Under the pieces are notes generated by a model that was not told the DNA's origin, did no database searches, and saw only the letters and a list, made by a program, of their open reading frames with translations. This document shows positions 8,226 to 16,547 of a DNA stretch of 29,478 nt, piece after piece. The position numbers and the translations under genes are program-made. Every line of letters begins with the position of its first letter. Positions within the stretch are counted from its first letter, which is position 1. Origin of the DNA: an uncultured Megasphaera sp. (lineage in GTDB: Bacteria; Bacillota; Negativicutes; Veillonellales; Megasphaeraceae); the NCBI GenBank assembly GCA_900540735.1, contig UQHB01000035.1, forward strand, positions 1-29,478, in the 5' to 3' direction.

Positions 8226-8869
8226 ATAAAGTAGATAATTTGCTCTGGCTTGGCCGGTACAGCCAGCGTGTATATATGACGATTCGCGAGTTTTTCATTC
8301 GCTATGATGCTATGATTGAACATCCGGACTTTTATATTCAGTATTGTGAAAACTTGCAGATTCCTAACGTGTACAGCGATTTGAATGATTTCGTGCGCCA
8401 TTACATTGACGACAAAAACGACCCCAATTCGATTGTAACGACTTTAAATCGGACGTACGACAATTGCATCGTCCTCCGCAATGAACTAGGCTCTGAAACG
8501 ATGTCCTACTTAGAAGTGGCCTTAAATTCCTTAGAAGATATAGAGGATTTTGATTCGTTCAGCATTGATTTGCAGACCGTCTTAGATTATATCTTGGCCT
8601 TTTGGGGCAGTATTGACGAAAATATTGAAAATTACGAAATTCGTAATATCATTAAGCTTGGCAAACGGCTCGAACGGCTCGATATGTTCCTGCGCCTGCG
8701 CCGTTTGTACAAGGATTTGCACATGGCCTCGGAAACGCTGAATCATCGCCTAAAGAAAGCGAAGATTCCCTATAACCGCGAAGCCTTCATGCATGCTAGA
8801 GAGCTCATCGAAGGAGACGGCCCTTTGGATTATGTAAAAGCCATTTCGTACGTCGAATCTATTTTATAA
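8207..8869 (+). CDS. Alpha-E domain protein (DUF403 family), short form
   Basis: 220 residues, essentially all alpha-helical by composition. The N-terminal DNLLWLGRYSQRV is the signature start of alpha-E proteins, and KLGKRLERLDMFLRLRR repeats the Arg-Glu-rich helix pattern. Family members are usually around 300 residues, so this is a compact version. Its start lies inside the end of the ATP-grasp gene, with AAGGAGGAGG about 12 bases upstream, so the two are translationally coupled. Alpha-E proteins almost always accompany circularly permuted ATP-grasp enzymes and are thought to act with them; no catalytic activity is established. Confidence 0.8.
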   Translation: MDIIAVDKVDNLLWLGRYSQRVYMTIREFFIRYDAMIEHPDFYIQYCENLQIPNVYSDLNDFVRHYIDDKNDPNSIVTTLNRTYDNCIVLRNELGSETMSYLEVALNSLEDIEDFDSFSIDLQTVLDYILAFWGSIDENIENYEIRNIIKLGKRLERLDMFLRLRRLYKDLHMASETLNHRLKKAKIPYNREAFMHARELIEGDGPLDYVKAISYVESIL

Positions 8870-8893
8870 GAGAAAGACTGGTGACGTGACCGT

Positions 8894-9700
8894 ATGAAAA
8901 CCTTTCAGATTCAATATCGTATGCATCTGACAGTGGACCACGAAATTAACCACCATTATTTTTCCTTTCGCTGTCTCCCTAAAGAAGGGGGAGCCCAGTG
9001 GCCAGACTATGTAAAAGTCCGGCTTGATGCGGATTATTATGCTTATAGTCATGACTGCTTTCAGAATCATTTCGTCTATGGCTATACGGAAGCACCGCAG
9101 ACCGTACTGGATTATTATATGGAATCGCAAGTGCGCGTAGACCAGACGAAGTTTGACCGGGATAATCGCTTGTGCCGCGTCTTGCGGCTGGCAACGGCGC
9201 AGACCGATCCCGTTGGTGCTTTGGCGCAATTTGCAGACGACTGTGCTGCTGCGTGCAGTATGATTCCTGATGACTACGACAAGGCCCAATATGTCATGAC
9301 GGCTGTTCACGGGTACATGCATTATGAGCCTGGCAGTACGGCCATTACGACGACAGCTGCCGAAGCTTTTGCCAACAATCGCGGTGTCTGTCAGGACTAT
9401 GCCCAAATCATGCTGGCCATTCTCCGGCGCATGGGCATTGCTGCGCGCTACGTAGCTGGCCTTATGGTCAATGAAGCCTTGACGCACGCGTGGGTAGACG
9501 TCTATGCTAATGGCCGCTGGCGCGGCTTAGACCCGACGAATAATCGTCTCGTCGATGAAGATTACGTCATCCTTTCGACAGGTCGGGATTATACAGACTG
9601 CCTTGTAAATAAAGGTGTCTTTTACTGTCCGGAAGCGGTGACACAACATTCAGATATTACCATTTCGATGAAAGAAATTCCGCCAACAGGGCGGGTATAA
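8894..9700 (+). CDS. Transglutaminase-like cysteine protease-fold protein
   Basis: 268 residues. The transglutaminase catalytic triad is complete: Cys166 in NNRGVCQDYAQ, His198 in THAWVDVY and Asp213 in LDPTNN. The N-terminal half has the mixed strand region found in the bacterial transglutaminase N-terminal domain of such proteins (VYGYTEAPQTVLDY). No signal peptide or membrane segment is seen, so it should be cytoplasmic. Members act as peptidases or amidases, or as acyl-transferases. Beside an ATP-grasp/alpha-E pair it is expected to cut, transfer or finish the amide product. The gene is 24 bases after the alpha-E gene and two bases before the next one. The ribosome binding site is weak (GGTGACGTGAC), suggesting coupling to upstream translation. 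Confidence 0.85.
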   Translation: MKTFQIQYRMHLTVDHEINHHYFSFRCLPKEGGAQWPDYVKVRLDADYYAYSHDCFQNHFVYGYTEAPQTVLDYYMESQVRVDQTKFDRDNRLCRVLRLATAQTDPVGALAQFADDCAAACSMIPDDYDKAQYVMTAVHGYMHYEPGSTAITTTAAEAFANNRGVCQDYAQIMLAILRRMGIAARYVAGLMVNEALTHAWVDVYANGRWRGLDPTNNRLVDEDYVILSTGRDYTDCLVNKGVFYCPEAVTQHSDITISMKEIPPTGRV

Positions 9701-9702
9701 CT

Positions 9703-10647
9703 ATGGGTAAAGTAGGTGTAGAGATGAAAACTAGTATTGCACAAATTCCACTTCCTGCAGATGAAACCTATGAAATTCAAAAGAATCATCTCACCAGTGG
9801 CAGTGGGGGAAAACGGATTTGCATCGTCAGTGGGACCCACGGCGATGAGCTCGAAGGGCAGTACGTTTGCTATCAGATTCAAGAATTACTCCGTAAACGC
9901 CAAGACAAGTGGCACGGCACAGTTGACATTTATCCGTGCCTCAATCCCCTCGGCATGGACTCTATTACGCGGAAAGTCCCCGTTTTTGACCTCGACATGA
10001 ACCGTATTTTCCCAGGCGACAAAGACGGCTCTATGGTCGAATATATGGCGGCCTGCATTATGGACGACATCAAAGGGGCTGACTTAGTCCTCGATATTCA
10101 CGCGAGCAACATTTATTTACGGGAAATTCCGCAAATCCGCATTAACGAACTCCAACAAGATACGCTCGTGCCGATGGGTAAATGGATGAATATGGATTAT
10201 CTCTGGGTGCACAGCGCAGCGACAGTCCTCGAAAGTACGCTGGCTTATTCGCTGAATGTCATCGGTACGCCGACGCTCGTTGTCGAAATGGGCGTAGGCA
10301 TGCGCATTACGAAAGCCTATGGCGACCAGCTTTGCACAGGCATTTTAAATGCCATGATGGAACTGGGCATGATGGAAAAAGAACCGCTTCCTATTAAGCA
10401 GCCCATTATCAGTACAGACGGGAAAGTCCATTTCCTTAATGCTGCCTGTGCCGGTCTCTTTCTGCCCATTGCGCGGCACGACCACATGGTTGAAAAGGAC
10501 GAAGTCATTGGCCACATCGTCAATCCCTTAGACGGCACCATTAAGAGCACCATTACGGCACCATGCAACGCCTTGCTCTTTACGTTACGAGAATATCCTA
10601 TTGTCAGTGAAGGCAGCCTCATTGGCCGCTTATTGGAGTGTGAATAA
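9703..10647 (+). CDS. AstE/AspA-family M14 zinc deacylase (catalytic member of pair)
   Basis: 314 residues of the succinylglutamate desuccinylase/aspartoacylase family. The zinc ligands are all present: His46 and Glu49 in GTHGDELEG and His133 in LDIHAS. The substrate-binding Arg101 lies in DLDMNRIFPG, and the catalytic Glu195 in TLVVEMGVGMR. The C-terminal 80 residues form the usual small beta-rich domain (GLFLPIARHDHMVEKDEVIG). Such enzymes hydrolyse N-acyl-amino acids or short amides. It starts two bases after the transglutaminase stop and its own stop overlaps the next start (TAATG). ATG 9724 (MKTSIAQIPLP) is an alternative start that matches the family's usual N-terminus. Substrate unknown, but the operon suggests the amide made by the ATP-grasp enzyme. 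Confidence 0.85.
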   Translation: MGKVGVEMKTSIAQIPLPADETYEIQKNHLTSGSGGKRICIVSGTHGDELEGQYVCYQIQELLRKRQDKWHGTVDIYPCLNPLGMDSITRKVPVFDLDMNRIFPGDKDGSMVEYMAACIMDDIKGADLVLDIHASNIYLREIPQIRINELQQDTLVPMGKWMNMDYLWVHSAATVLESTLAYSLNVIGTPTLVVEMGVGMRITKAYGDQLCTGILNAMMELGMMEKEPLPIKQPIISTDGKVHFLNAACAGLFLPIARHDHMVEKDEVIGHIVNPLDGTIKSTITAPCNALLFTLREYPIVSEGSLIGRLLECE

Positions 10648-11573
10648 TGAAAGAATCAATTATTTATGAATTACAATCGTTGTACCGCACGGACTTGCGT
10701 ATTCGCGCTTATACTTTTGGCGAAGGTGCGAAAAATGTTTGCATCATTGGTTCCTTGCGGGGCAATGAATTACAGCAAATGTATATTTGCTCCCTTGTCG
10801 TCAAAAAATTAAAAGAATTAGAAGCTGCTGGAGCCATTGCTAAAGACCATTCCATTACGGTTATTCCGTGTCCGAATACGTATTCTATTAACTCGCAGAG
10901 CCGTTTTTGGCCTCAAGACGATACGGATATTAACCGCATGTTCCCAGGGTATTACGAAGGCGAAACGACGCAGCGTATTGCAGAAGGCATTTTCGATGCC
11001 ATCAAAGACTACGACTACGGCATTCAGCTCACTAGTACGTATGTGCCCGGTGAATTTTCATCCCACATACGCGTCATGAAGACAGGCCAAGAAGATTTGG
11101 AAAATAGTAAACTCTTCGGTCTGCCTTACATCGTCGTCCGCACGCCGCAACCTTATGATACGACGACGCTCAATTACAACTGGCAAATTTGGAACTGCAA
11201 AGCCTTTTCGCTCTTTACGAAAGCCTACGATACAGTCCATCGTGATAGTGCCAAAGAAATTCGCAATGCTATTTTACGCTTTCTCTACGAAAAAGGCATT
11301 ACGACGAAAGCCGTACCGGGTGGCTATAAGAGCGAAATCGTAGACGAACACGACTTGACTCTCGTGCCGTGCCATCATGCCGGGTTCATTCGTTTCCTTG
11401 TCGATGTAGATGAAGAAGTACGAGAAGGGGATGTACTGGCGAAGATTTATGACCCTTACGACCATACAGTCAGTGAAGAAGTCAAGGCTCCTACGGATGG
11501 AGTCGTCTTTTTCTTGCACGCCAAAGACTTAGTTTACGCCCATACGGATGTAGTAAAATTAATCAGGCAATAA
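10647..11573 (+). CDS. AstE/AspA-family M14 paralogue lacking zinc ligands (predicted pseudoenzyme)
   Basis: 308 residues and clearly a paralogue of the preceding protein. Shared features are the CIIGSLRGNELQQ, VIPCPNTYS and DINRMFPG blocks and the same C-terminal beta domain (HHAGFIRFLVDVDEEVREG). The active site is gone. The HGDE motif is RGNE (Arg38 replaces the first zinc His; Glu41 is kept), the DIHAS motif is IQLTST with no His, and the region of the catalytic Glu reads KAFSLFTKAYD. The INRMFPG substrate loop is preserved. The start overlaps the upstream stop by one base, so the two are made together. A non-catalytic subunit, allosteric partner or substrate-binding protein that pairs with the active paralogue is the simplest reading. 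Alignment was by eye. Confidence 0.8.
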   Translation: MKESIIYELQSLYRTDLRIRAYTFGEGAKNVCIIGSLRGNELQQMYICSLVVKKLKELEAAGAIAKDHSITVIPCPNTYSINSQSRFWPQDDTDINRMFPGYYEGETTQRIAEGIFDAIKDYDYGIQLTSTYVPGEFSSHIRVMKTGQEDLENSKLFGLPYIVVRTPQPYDTTTLNYNWQIWNCKAFSLFTKAYDTVHRDSAKEIRNAILRFLYEKGITTKAVPGGYKSEIVDEHDLTLVPCHHAGFIRFLVDVDEEVREGDVLAKIYDPYDHTVSEEVKAPTDGVVFFLHAKDLVYAHTDVVKLIRQ

Positions 11574-11595
11574 AATATATACTTGAATATGATAA

Positions 11596-11664
11596 AAAGA
11601 AGGAAAGGTGCTTTTTAAGCCGCATGCGGAACGTCTTAAGGCGTAAAAGCACCTTTCCTTCTTT
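11596..11664. terminator. Bidirectional terminator with 20-bp perfect stem and structured loop
   Basis: Bases 11596-11615 and 11645-11664 are perfect 20-bp reverse complements, with an A-tract on one side and a T-tract on the other. It lies between the convergent five-gene operon and the aminotransferase gene and can terminate both. The 29-base loop contains the palindrome CCGCATGCGG and the near-palindrome ACGTCTTAAGGCGT, which is unusual for a simple terminator. Confidence 0.75.
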
Positions 11665-11682
11665 CAATGTTAGTATGATAGA

Positions 11683-12846
11683 TTATTTTGTCATAATCCG
11701 TTTGTAGTTTTCCAGGCGGTTTAATACTTCTTCTAAGAGTTCATTGCTCTTGGCGAAGTGGAAACGGATGAGGTGGTTGACCGGTTCGCGGAAGAACGAT
11801 GAGCCCGGTACGGCAGCAACGCCAACTTGACGGGTGAGCTTTTCGCAGAAGTCTACGTCGCTATCGTAGCCAAATTCAGAAATATCGACGAGGACGTAGT
11901 ACGCACCTTCTGGCTTCGTGTGCGGAATATTGAGGCGTGTTAAGCCGTCGCAGAAAATATCTCGTTTTTCTGTGTAGATTTTTTGTAAATCATCGTAGTA
12001 GGATTTCGGGAATTTCAGGCCGACGACAGCAGCTTCCATGAGCGGGCTGGCTGCACCGACCGTGAGGAAGTCGTGGATTTTTTTCGCACCGTCAATGATT
12101 TCCGGAGCAGCGACGATGTGACCAAGACGCCAGCCTGTAATGGAATAGGTCTTTGACAAGGAGCTGCACGTAATGGTCCGTTCGAACATGCCCGGTAAGG
12201 AGGCTAAATACGTGTGTACATGCGGTTTATAGACGATGTGTTCATAGACTTCGTCTGTAATGGTGTAGACATCGTATTTTTTCGCTAAATCAGCAATGTA
12301 TTCCAGTTCTTCTTTCGTAAATACTTTGCCGCATGGATTGGACGGGTTGCAGAGAATCATGGCTTTCGGATTCTGTTTGAAGGCTGCTTCTAATTCGTCT
12401 GGATTGAATTTAAATTCAGGCGGATAGAGGGGCACGTAAATCGGTTCTGCACCGGAGAGAATCGTATCGGCACCGTAGTTTTCGTAGAACGGCGAGAAGA
12501 CGATGACTTTTTCGCCCGGATTGACGACGGTCATGACGGCGCACATCATGGCTTCTGTACTACCGCACGTAACGACGATGTTTTCGTTCGGGTTGATGTG
12601 GAAGCCAAATTGCTTGGAGCGAATGTCTGCTAAGGCTTCACGGAAATTCTGTGCGCCCCAAGTGACGGCGTATTGGTGGGGGCCTTCGTAAGCGACTTGA
12701 GCGAGGCGGTCGAGAAGCGGTTTCGGTGGGTCAAAGTCAGGGAAACCCTGAGACAAGTTGATGGCACCGCATTCGTCAGAAATACGGGTCATACGGCGAA
12801 TGACCGATTCTGTAAATAATTCAATTTTATGAGACAATGGTTTCAT
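11683..12846 (-). CDS. PLP-dependent class I/II aminotransferase
   Basis: 387 residues of fold type I aminotransferases, closest in style to the aspartate/aromatic or kynurenine-glutamine type. Signatures are NLSQGFPDFDPP near the N-terminus, the CNPSNPCGKV loop, ITDEVYEH, and the PLP-binding Lys232 in SLSKTYSITGWRLG. The arginine that binds the substrate carboxylate is in HLIRFHFAKS near the C-terminus. It swaps amino groups between an amino acid and a 2-oxo acid in the cytosol. AGGGGG lies eight bases before ATG. It is a single gene between its own promoter and the shared terminator at 11596-11664. Exact substrate cannot be told from the sequence. Confidence 0.9.
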   Translation of the reverse strand: MKPLSHKIELFTESVIRRMTRISDECGAINLSQGFPDFDPPKPLLDRLAQVAYEGPHQYAVTWGAQNFREALADIRSKQFGFHINPNENIVVTCGSTEAMMCAVMTVVNPGEKVIVFSPFYENYGADTILSGAEPIYVPLYPPEFKFNPDELEAAFKQNPKAMILCNPSNPCGKVFTKEELEYIADLAKKYDVYTITDEVYEHIVYKPHVHTYLASLPGMFERTITCSSLSKTYSITGWRLGHIVAAPEIIDGAKKIHDFLTVGAASPLMEAAVVGLKFPKSYYDDLQKIYTEKRDIFCDGLTRLNIPHTKPEGAYYVLVDISEFGYDSDVDFCEKLTRQVGVAAVPGSSFFREPVNHLIRFHFAKSNELLEEVLNRLENYKRIMTK

Positions 12847-12888
12847 TATATAGTTCCCCCTATATATTTCTGTAATTATATATTCTTT

Positions 12889-12917
12889 AGAGTACGCATT
12901 ATTGATGAGATTGTCAA
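12889..12917 (-). promoter_or_regulatory. Promoter of the aminotransferase gene
   Basis: On the minus strand: TTGACA (12917-12912), 17 bases, TACTCT (12894-12889). It is divergent from the promoter at 12963, with about 45 bases between the two -35 boxes, so a shared regulator could act on both. Confidence 0.6.
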
Positions 12918-12962
12918 GAAAAAGATAGGGGAAAATAAAAAATTTAATGTTTCGTCCTAGTA

Positions 12963-12991
12963 TTGACGATAGAATCGGTCCATTCTATAAT
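12963..12991 (+). promoter_or_regulatory. Promoter of the M20 amidohydrolase gene
   Basis: TTGACG (12963-12968), 17 bases, TATAAT (12986-12991). A short leader carries AAGGGGG before ATG 13017. Confidence 0.75.
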
Positions 12992-13016
12992 GAAGACGTT
13001 TAAGGGGGAATGACAT

Positions 13017-14261
13017 ATGGATATTATTAAATATGTTACTGCTGAAAAAGATAACTTAATTTCGTGGTGCCGCCACTTTCATGAATATCCTGAAGGTTCA
13101 CAACATGAATTTAAAACGATGGACTACATCGATGCCTTATTGAAAGAATGGGGTATCCCTACAGTCCGCGTGCCGCACGGTGGGATTATTGGCACCATTG
13201 ACAGCGGCAAACCTGGATATACGGTTTTGATGCGCGCTGATATGGATGCTTTGCCTATTCAAGAAGACCCGATTAATTTAAAGAAACATAAGATTTGCGT
13301 CTCGAAAAATGATGGCTTTTCCCATGCTTGCGGCCATGACGGCCACATGTCTATGCTCCTTACAGAAGCGAAGATTTTAGCGGCTCATAAAGACGAATGG
13401 GAAGGGAAAATCTTCGTCGTCTTTGAAGAAGCTGAAGAATTTGGTGAACGGGGCATTGGCTACTTAATGCGCTATATTACGGAACATAACATTCATGTAG
13501 ATGCGTGCTACGGGACGCACGTGCGCTGGGATATTCCTGTAGGCAAAATGGCAGTCCTTGATCAGGGTGTCATGGCTGGGACGTTCTTCTTCCGCGTCAA
13601 AATCCACGGCAAGAGCGGTCATGGTTCGCGGCCTGATTTGTCCGTCAGCCCAGTCGATGCCTTCTTGTCCTTTGCTAATGCCTTGCAGTCGTTCCGCATG
13701 CGCTCTGTAGACCCGACGCATTGCTTGACTTATTCGTTTGGTTCTATCCAAGCAGGGCATGAACCGAATATTATTCCAGAAGAATTGATGTTTGCCGGGA
13801 CGTGCCGTTTCTTTACCAATAAAGATGGGACGCTTTTCCGCGAAAAATTCCATCAACTCCTCGACAATGAATGTGCAAACTTTGGCTGCACGTCTGAAAT
13901 GGTAGAAGAACAATGCTTCCCTGTAACCTTTAACGACAGTACATGCGCAGCCTTAGCACGCAAAGGTATTGAAGAACAAGTAGGAAAAGATGTCCTCGTC
14001 AATGTCGAACCGTGGATGGCTTCAGAAACCTATTCAATTTATATCGCTATGTATCCGGGCATTTTGGCCTTTACAGGCATTAAAGATGACGAAGTAGGGA
14101 GCGGTGCGAACCATCATACGCCGAAGTTTGATATTGGTGAAAAAGGTCTCGTCACAGGCGTAGAAAGTGCCTTGGCTTATGTCTTGACGATGCTCAAAGA
14201 AAAACCGGATTTATCCCACTTTAAACCGGCCAACTTAGAAGAATTGCTGAAATTAGTCTAA
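13017..14261 (+). CDS. M20 family amidohydrolase (M20D-like)
   Basis: 414 residues. The metal-binding motif HACGHDGH (103-110) with Cys105, and the acidic catalytic motif EEAEE (137-141), are those of the M20D amidohydrolases that remove acyl groups or N-terminal residues from amino acid conjugates. The lid-domain motif KIHGKSGHGSRPD and the C-terminal GANHHTPKFDIG are also present. No signal peptide is seen, so it should be cytoplasmic. It is transcribed alone, divergently from the aminotransferase, and ends at a terminator at 14278. Candidates include N-acyl amino acid or dipeptide hydrolase; the substrate is not readable from sequence. Confidence 0.9.
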   Translation: MDIIKYVTAEKDNLISWCRHFHEYPEGSQHEFKTMDYIDALLKEWGIPTVRVPHGGIIGTIDSGKPGYTVLMRADMDALPIQEDPINLKKHKICVSKNDGFSHACGHDGHMSMLLTEAKILAAHKDEWEGKIFVVFEEAEEFGERGIGYLMRYITEHNIHVDACYGTHVRWDIPVGKMAVLDQGVMAGTFFFRVKIHGKSGHGSRPDLSVSPVDAFLSFANALQSFRMRSVDPTHCLTYSFGSIQAGHEPNIIPEELMFAGTCRFFTNKDGTLFREKFHQLLDNECANFGCTSEMVEEQCFPVTFNDSTCAALARKGIEEQVGKDVLVNVEPWMASETYSIYIAMYPGILAFTGIKDDEVGSGANHHTPKFDIGEKGLVTGVESALAYVLTMLKEKPDLSHFKPANLEELLKLV

Positions 14262-14277
14262 CTAGTACAGTAAGATA

Positions 14278-14308
14278 GAGTTAGTATCTGTAGATGCTGG
14301 CTCTTTTT
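14278..14308 (+). terminator. Terminator after the M20 gene
   Basis: GAGTTAGTATC (14278-14288) pairs with GATGCTGGCTC (14293-14303) over 11 bp with several G-T pairs, loop TGTA, then five T. Confidence 0.6.
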
Positions 14309-14381
14309 GCTGTTCAGTACTGCCTGTCCATGATATAATTTACTATTGATATGATTAACTATAGAAAAGAAGAGGAATCTC

Positions 14382-16301
14382 ATGAGCAGTATAAAAGTAC
14401 AAAAACTCTCGAAAGCCTTTGGTGTCCACGTCATTTTCCAGGATGTTTCCTTTGAAATCCGCCGCGGTGAACGCATTGGCCTCATTGGGGCCAACGGTGC
14501 CGGAAAATCGACGCTCCTTAAGTGTCTCATTGGCGAAGAAGAATACGACAGCGGCACCTTTGTCGTCTCTGAAGGCGAGTCCATTGGCTATTTGCAACAG
14601 GACATTACTTTTGACCCGTCTATTACGCTGCGCCAAGTCATTACAGATGCCTGGCAAGACGTATTACGCTTAGAAAAGCAATTAAAAGACGTAGAAAAGG
14701 ACATGCAGGCTCATCCTAACGATGAAGCTTTGATGAATCGCTACGCACGCATGCAAGAACGATTTGAATGGCTTGGCGGCTACGCGTACGAATCGATGTC
14801 GCGCAAAATCGTTCAAGGCTTAGGCTTTACAGAAGCCGACATGGATCGGCCTGTACAAAGCTTTTCAGGCGGTCAAAAGACGCGTATTAATTTAGCCAAA
14901 GCCCTCGTCCGGCGGCCTGATTATTTATTCTTAGATGAACCGACGAACCATCTCGATATGGACATGCTCGAATGGCTCGAAGGGTATCTCTTATCTTATG
15001 GCGGCGGCGTGCTCATCGTCTCGCATGACCGTTATTTCTTAGATAAAGTGGCCACAGGCATCCTTGAATTAGACCACCAAAAGGTGACGATGTACAAAGG
15101 GAACTACAGCCGCTACGTAGCCCAGCACGATGAACGGCGCAAGGCTCTGCTCAGTGCGTACAAGAAACAACAAGAGCACATTCACGAAACAGAAGAATAT
15201 ATCCGTAAATACAAAGCCGGCATTAAAGCAAAACAAGCGCGAGGCCGTCAGTCTCAGCTTGACAGACTGGAACGCATCGAAATCGACCCAGAAGCAGCAA
15301 CCCTTCATTTTACATTCAAGCCGACGGAAGAATGCGGACAAAAAGTCCTCATCCTCGACGATATTTGCGGCGGCTATGATACGCGAGAATTATTTTCTCA
15401 TTTGTCACTGCTCTTACGGCGCGGTGAATCGGCATCACTTATCGGTCCGAATGGCGCAGGGAAGACGACGTTGATTCGTATGATTATGGGTGAACTAGAG
15501 CCGAAAAGCGGTCACATTACCTTAGGGAGCCGCGTGCATATTGGTTACTTCGCCCAAGAACATACGGAACTGCACGGTGTTTGGTCAGTCCTCGAAGAAA
15601 TTATGAATGCCTTTAGTTATGGTGAAGACGAAGCCAGGTCTGTATTGGGGCGGTTCCTTTTCCGCGGCGACGATGTTTTTAAGACGATTGACAGCCTTAG
15701 CGGTGGCGAAAAAGCTCGACTCGCCTTATTAAAGCTCTTCCTCCAAGGGCCGAATTTCCTCATTCTCGACGAACCGACGAACCATCTCGACATTCCGACA
15801 CGAGAAGTATTAGAACAGGCGTTGCTCGACTTTGGCGGCACGTATCTCGTCGTCTCTCATGACCGCTATTTCCTCGATAAGATTACGAAGCGGACCCTCG
15901 TCTTGGAAGATAAAAAGCTCAAGGAATTCTTAGGCAACTACACGTACTATCGGGAAAAAATCCGGGAAGCAGCGGAACTTGCCGCACAGGCTGCAGCAGA
16001 AGCAGAAAAAGAGAAGCCTAAAGCAAAAGTTGCGCCTGTTATCAAAGAAGAACTGAAAGCAGCTCCTGTACCGAAGGCGAAAGCTAAAGAAGTATCGTAC
16101 GGGACAGCGCAAAAACTGGATAAAATCGAAATGAAAATTGCTGAACTCGAAGCAACTATCAAAATGTATGAAGTCCAGCTCAATGACCCGTCGAATCAAG
16201 TAGATACAAAGAAAATGATGGATTTGACAAAAGAATATGAAGAAACACAAGAAAAATTAGATAAAACTTACGAAATGTGGGAAGAATTATCGGAAGAATA
16301 A
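14382..16301 (+). CDS. ABC-F family ATPase (ribosome-associated type)
   Basis: 639 residues with two ABC ATPase domains and no membrane segments. Walker A motifs are GANGAGKST (36-44) and GPNGAGKTT; signatures are SFSGGQKTR and SLSGGEKAR; both Walker B regions read LDEPTNHLD. A charged linker between the domains (about 240-310, HIHETEEYIRKYKAGIKAKQ) is the P-site tRNA interaction motif region of ABC-F proteins. After an Ala/Lys/Pro-rich stretch the C-terminus ends in a coiled coil (about 570-635). ABC-F proteins bind the ribosomal E site and relieve stalling or antibiotic block. Its layout is like YdiF/Uup housekeeping members rather than a known resistance subtype. A TATAAT at about 14334 is a possible -10 with a poor -35. 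Confidence 0.9.
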   Translation: MSSIKVQKLSKAFGVHVIFQDVSFEIRRGERIGLIGANGAGKSTLLKCLIGEEEYDSGTFVVSEGESIGYLQQDITFDPSITLRQVITDAWQDVLRLEKQLKDVEKDMQAHPNDEALMNRYARMQERFEWLGGYAYESMSRKIVQGLGFTEADMDRPVQSFSGGQKTRINLAKALVRRPDYLFLDEPTNHLDMDMLEWLEGYLLSYGGGVLIVSHDRYFLDKVATGILELDHQKVTMYKGNYSRYVAQHDERRKALLSAYKKQQEHIHETEEYIRKYKAGIKAKQARGRQSQLDRLERIEIDPEAATLHFTFKPTEECGQKVLILDDICGGYDTRELFSHLSLLLRRGESASLIGPNGAGKTTLIRMIMGELEPKSGHITLGSRVHIGYFAQEHTELHGVWSVLEEIMNAFSYGEDEARSVLGRFLFRGDDVFKTIDSLSGGEKARLALLKLFLQGPNFLILDEPTNHLDIPTREVLEQALLDFGGTYLVVSHDRYFLDKITKRTLVLEDKKLKEFLGNYTYYREKIREAAELAAQAAAEAEKEKPKAKVAPVIKEELKAAPVPKAKAKEVSYGTAQKLDKIEMKIAELEATIKMYEVQLNDPSNQVDTKKMMDLTKEYEETQEKLDKTYEMWEELSEE

Positions 16302-16356
16302 GTTAAATGAATAGATTCTATGCAAAAATAATATATAACTAAATCTCATGGAATTT

Positions 16357-16402
16357 GTAAAACGTGAAACTATTAGTAATCATCACAATGGTTTTACGTT
16401 TT
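16357..16402 (+). terminator. Possible terminator after the ABC-F gene
   Basis: GTAAAAC (16357-16363) pairs with GTTTTAC (16391-16397), an inner GTGA/TCAC pairing extends it, and GTTTTTATTTT follows. The loop is large, so strength is uncertain. Confidence 0.45.
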
Positions 16403-16420
16403 TATTTTAAGTTATACTTA

Positions 16421-16441
16421 GGTTAAACGTTAAATTTAACC
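16421..16441. promoter_or_regulatory. Palindromic operator candidate upstream of the lactate dehydrogenase gene
   Basis: GGTTAAA (16421-16427) and TTTAACC (16435-16441) are perfect 7-bp inverted arms separated by seven bases. The second arm abuts the -35 box at 16442. A site this shape and place fits a dimeric repressor or activator of the gene at 16548. The regulator is not in view. Confidence 0.5.
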
Positions 16442-16469
16442 TTTACAAGTTTGAATTACGTGTTATACT
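16442..16469 (+). promoter_or_regulatory. Promoter of the lactate dehydrogenase-like gene
   Basis: TTTACA (16442-16447), 16 bases, TATACT (16464-16469). Start near 16476, leaving a leader of about 70 nt before ATG 16548. Confidence 0.55.
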
Positions 16470-16547
16470 AGCAACATCCCTAGAGACATAGCATACATAG
16501 ATGTTTCTATAAAAAGAATGTACAGAGTACGGAAGGATGCGGAGACT

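Noticed and set aside
13464..13913. 149-residue minus-strand open frame
   Set aside because: Antisense shadow within the M20 amidohydrolase gene.
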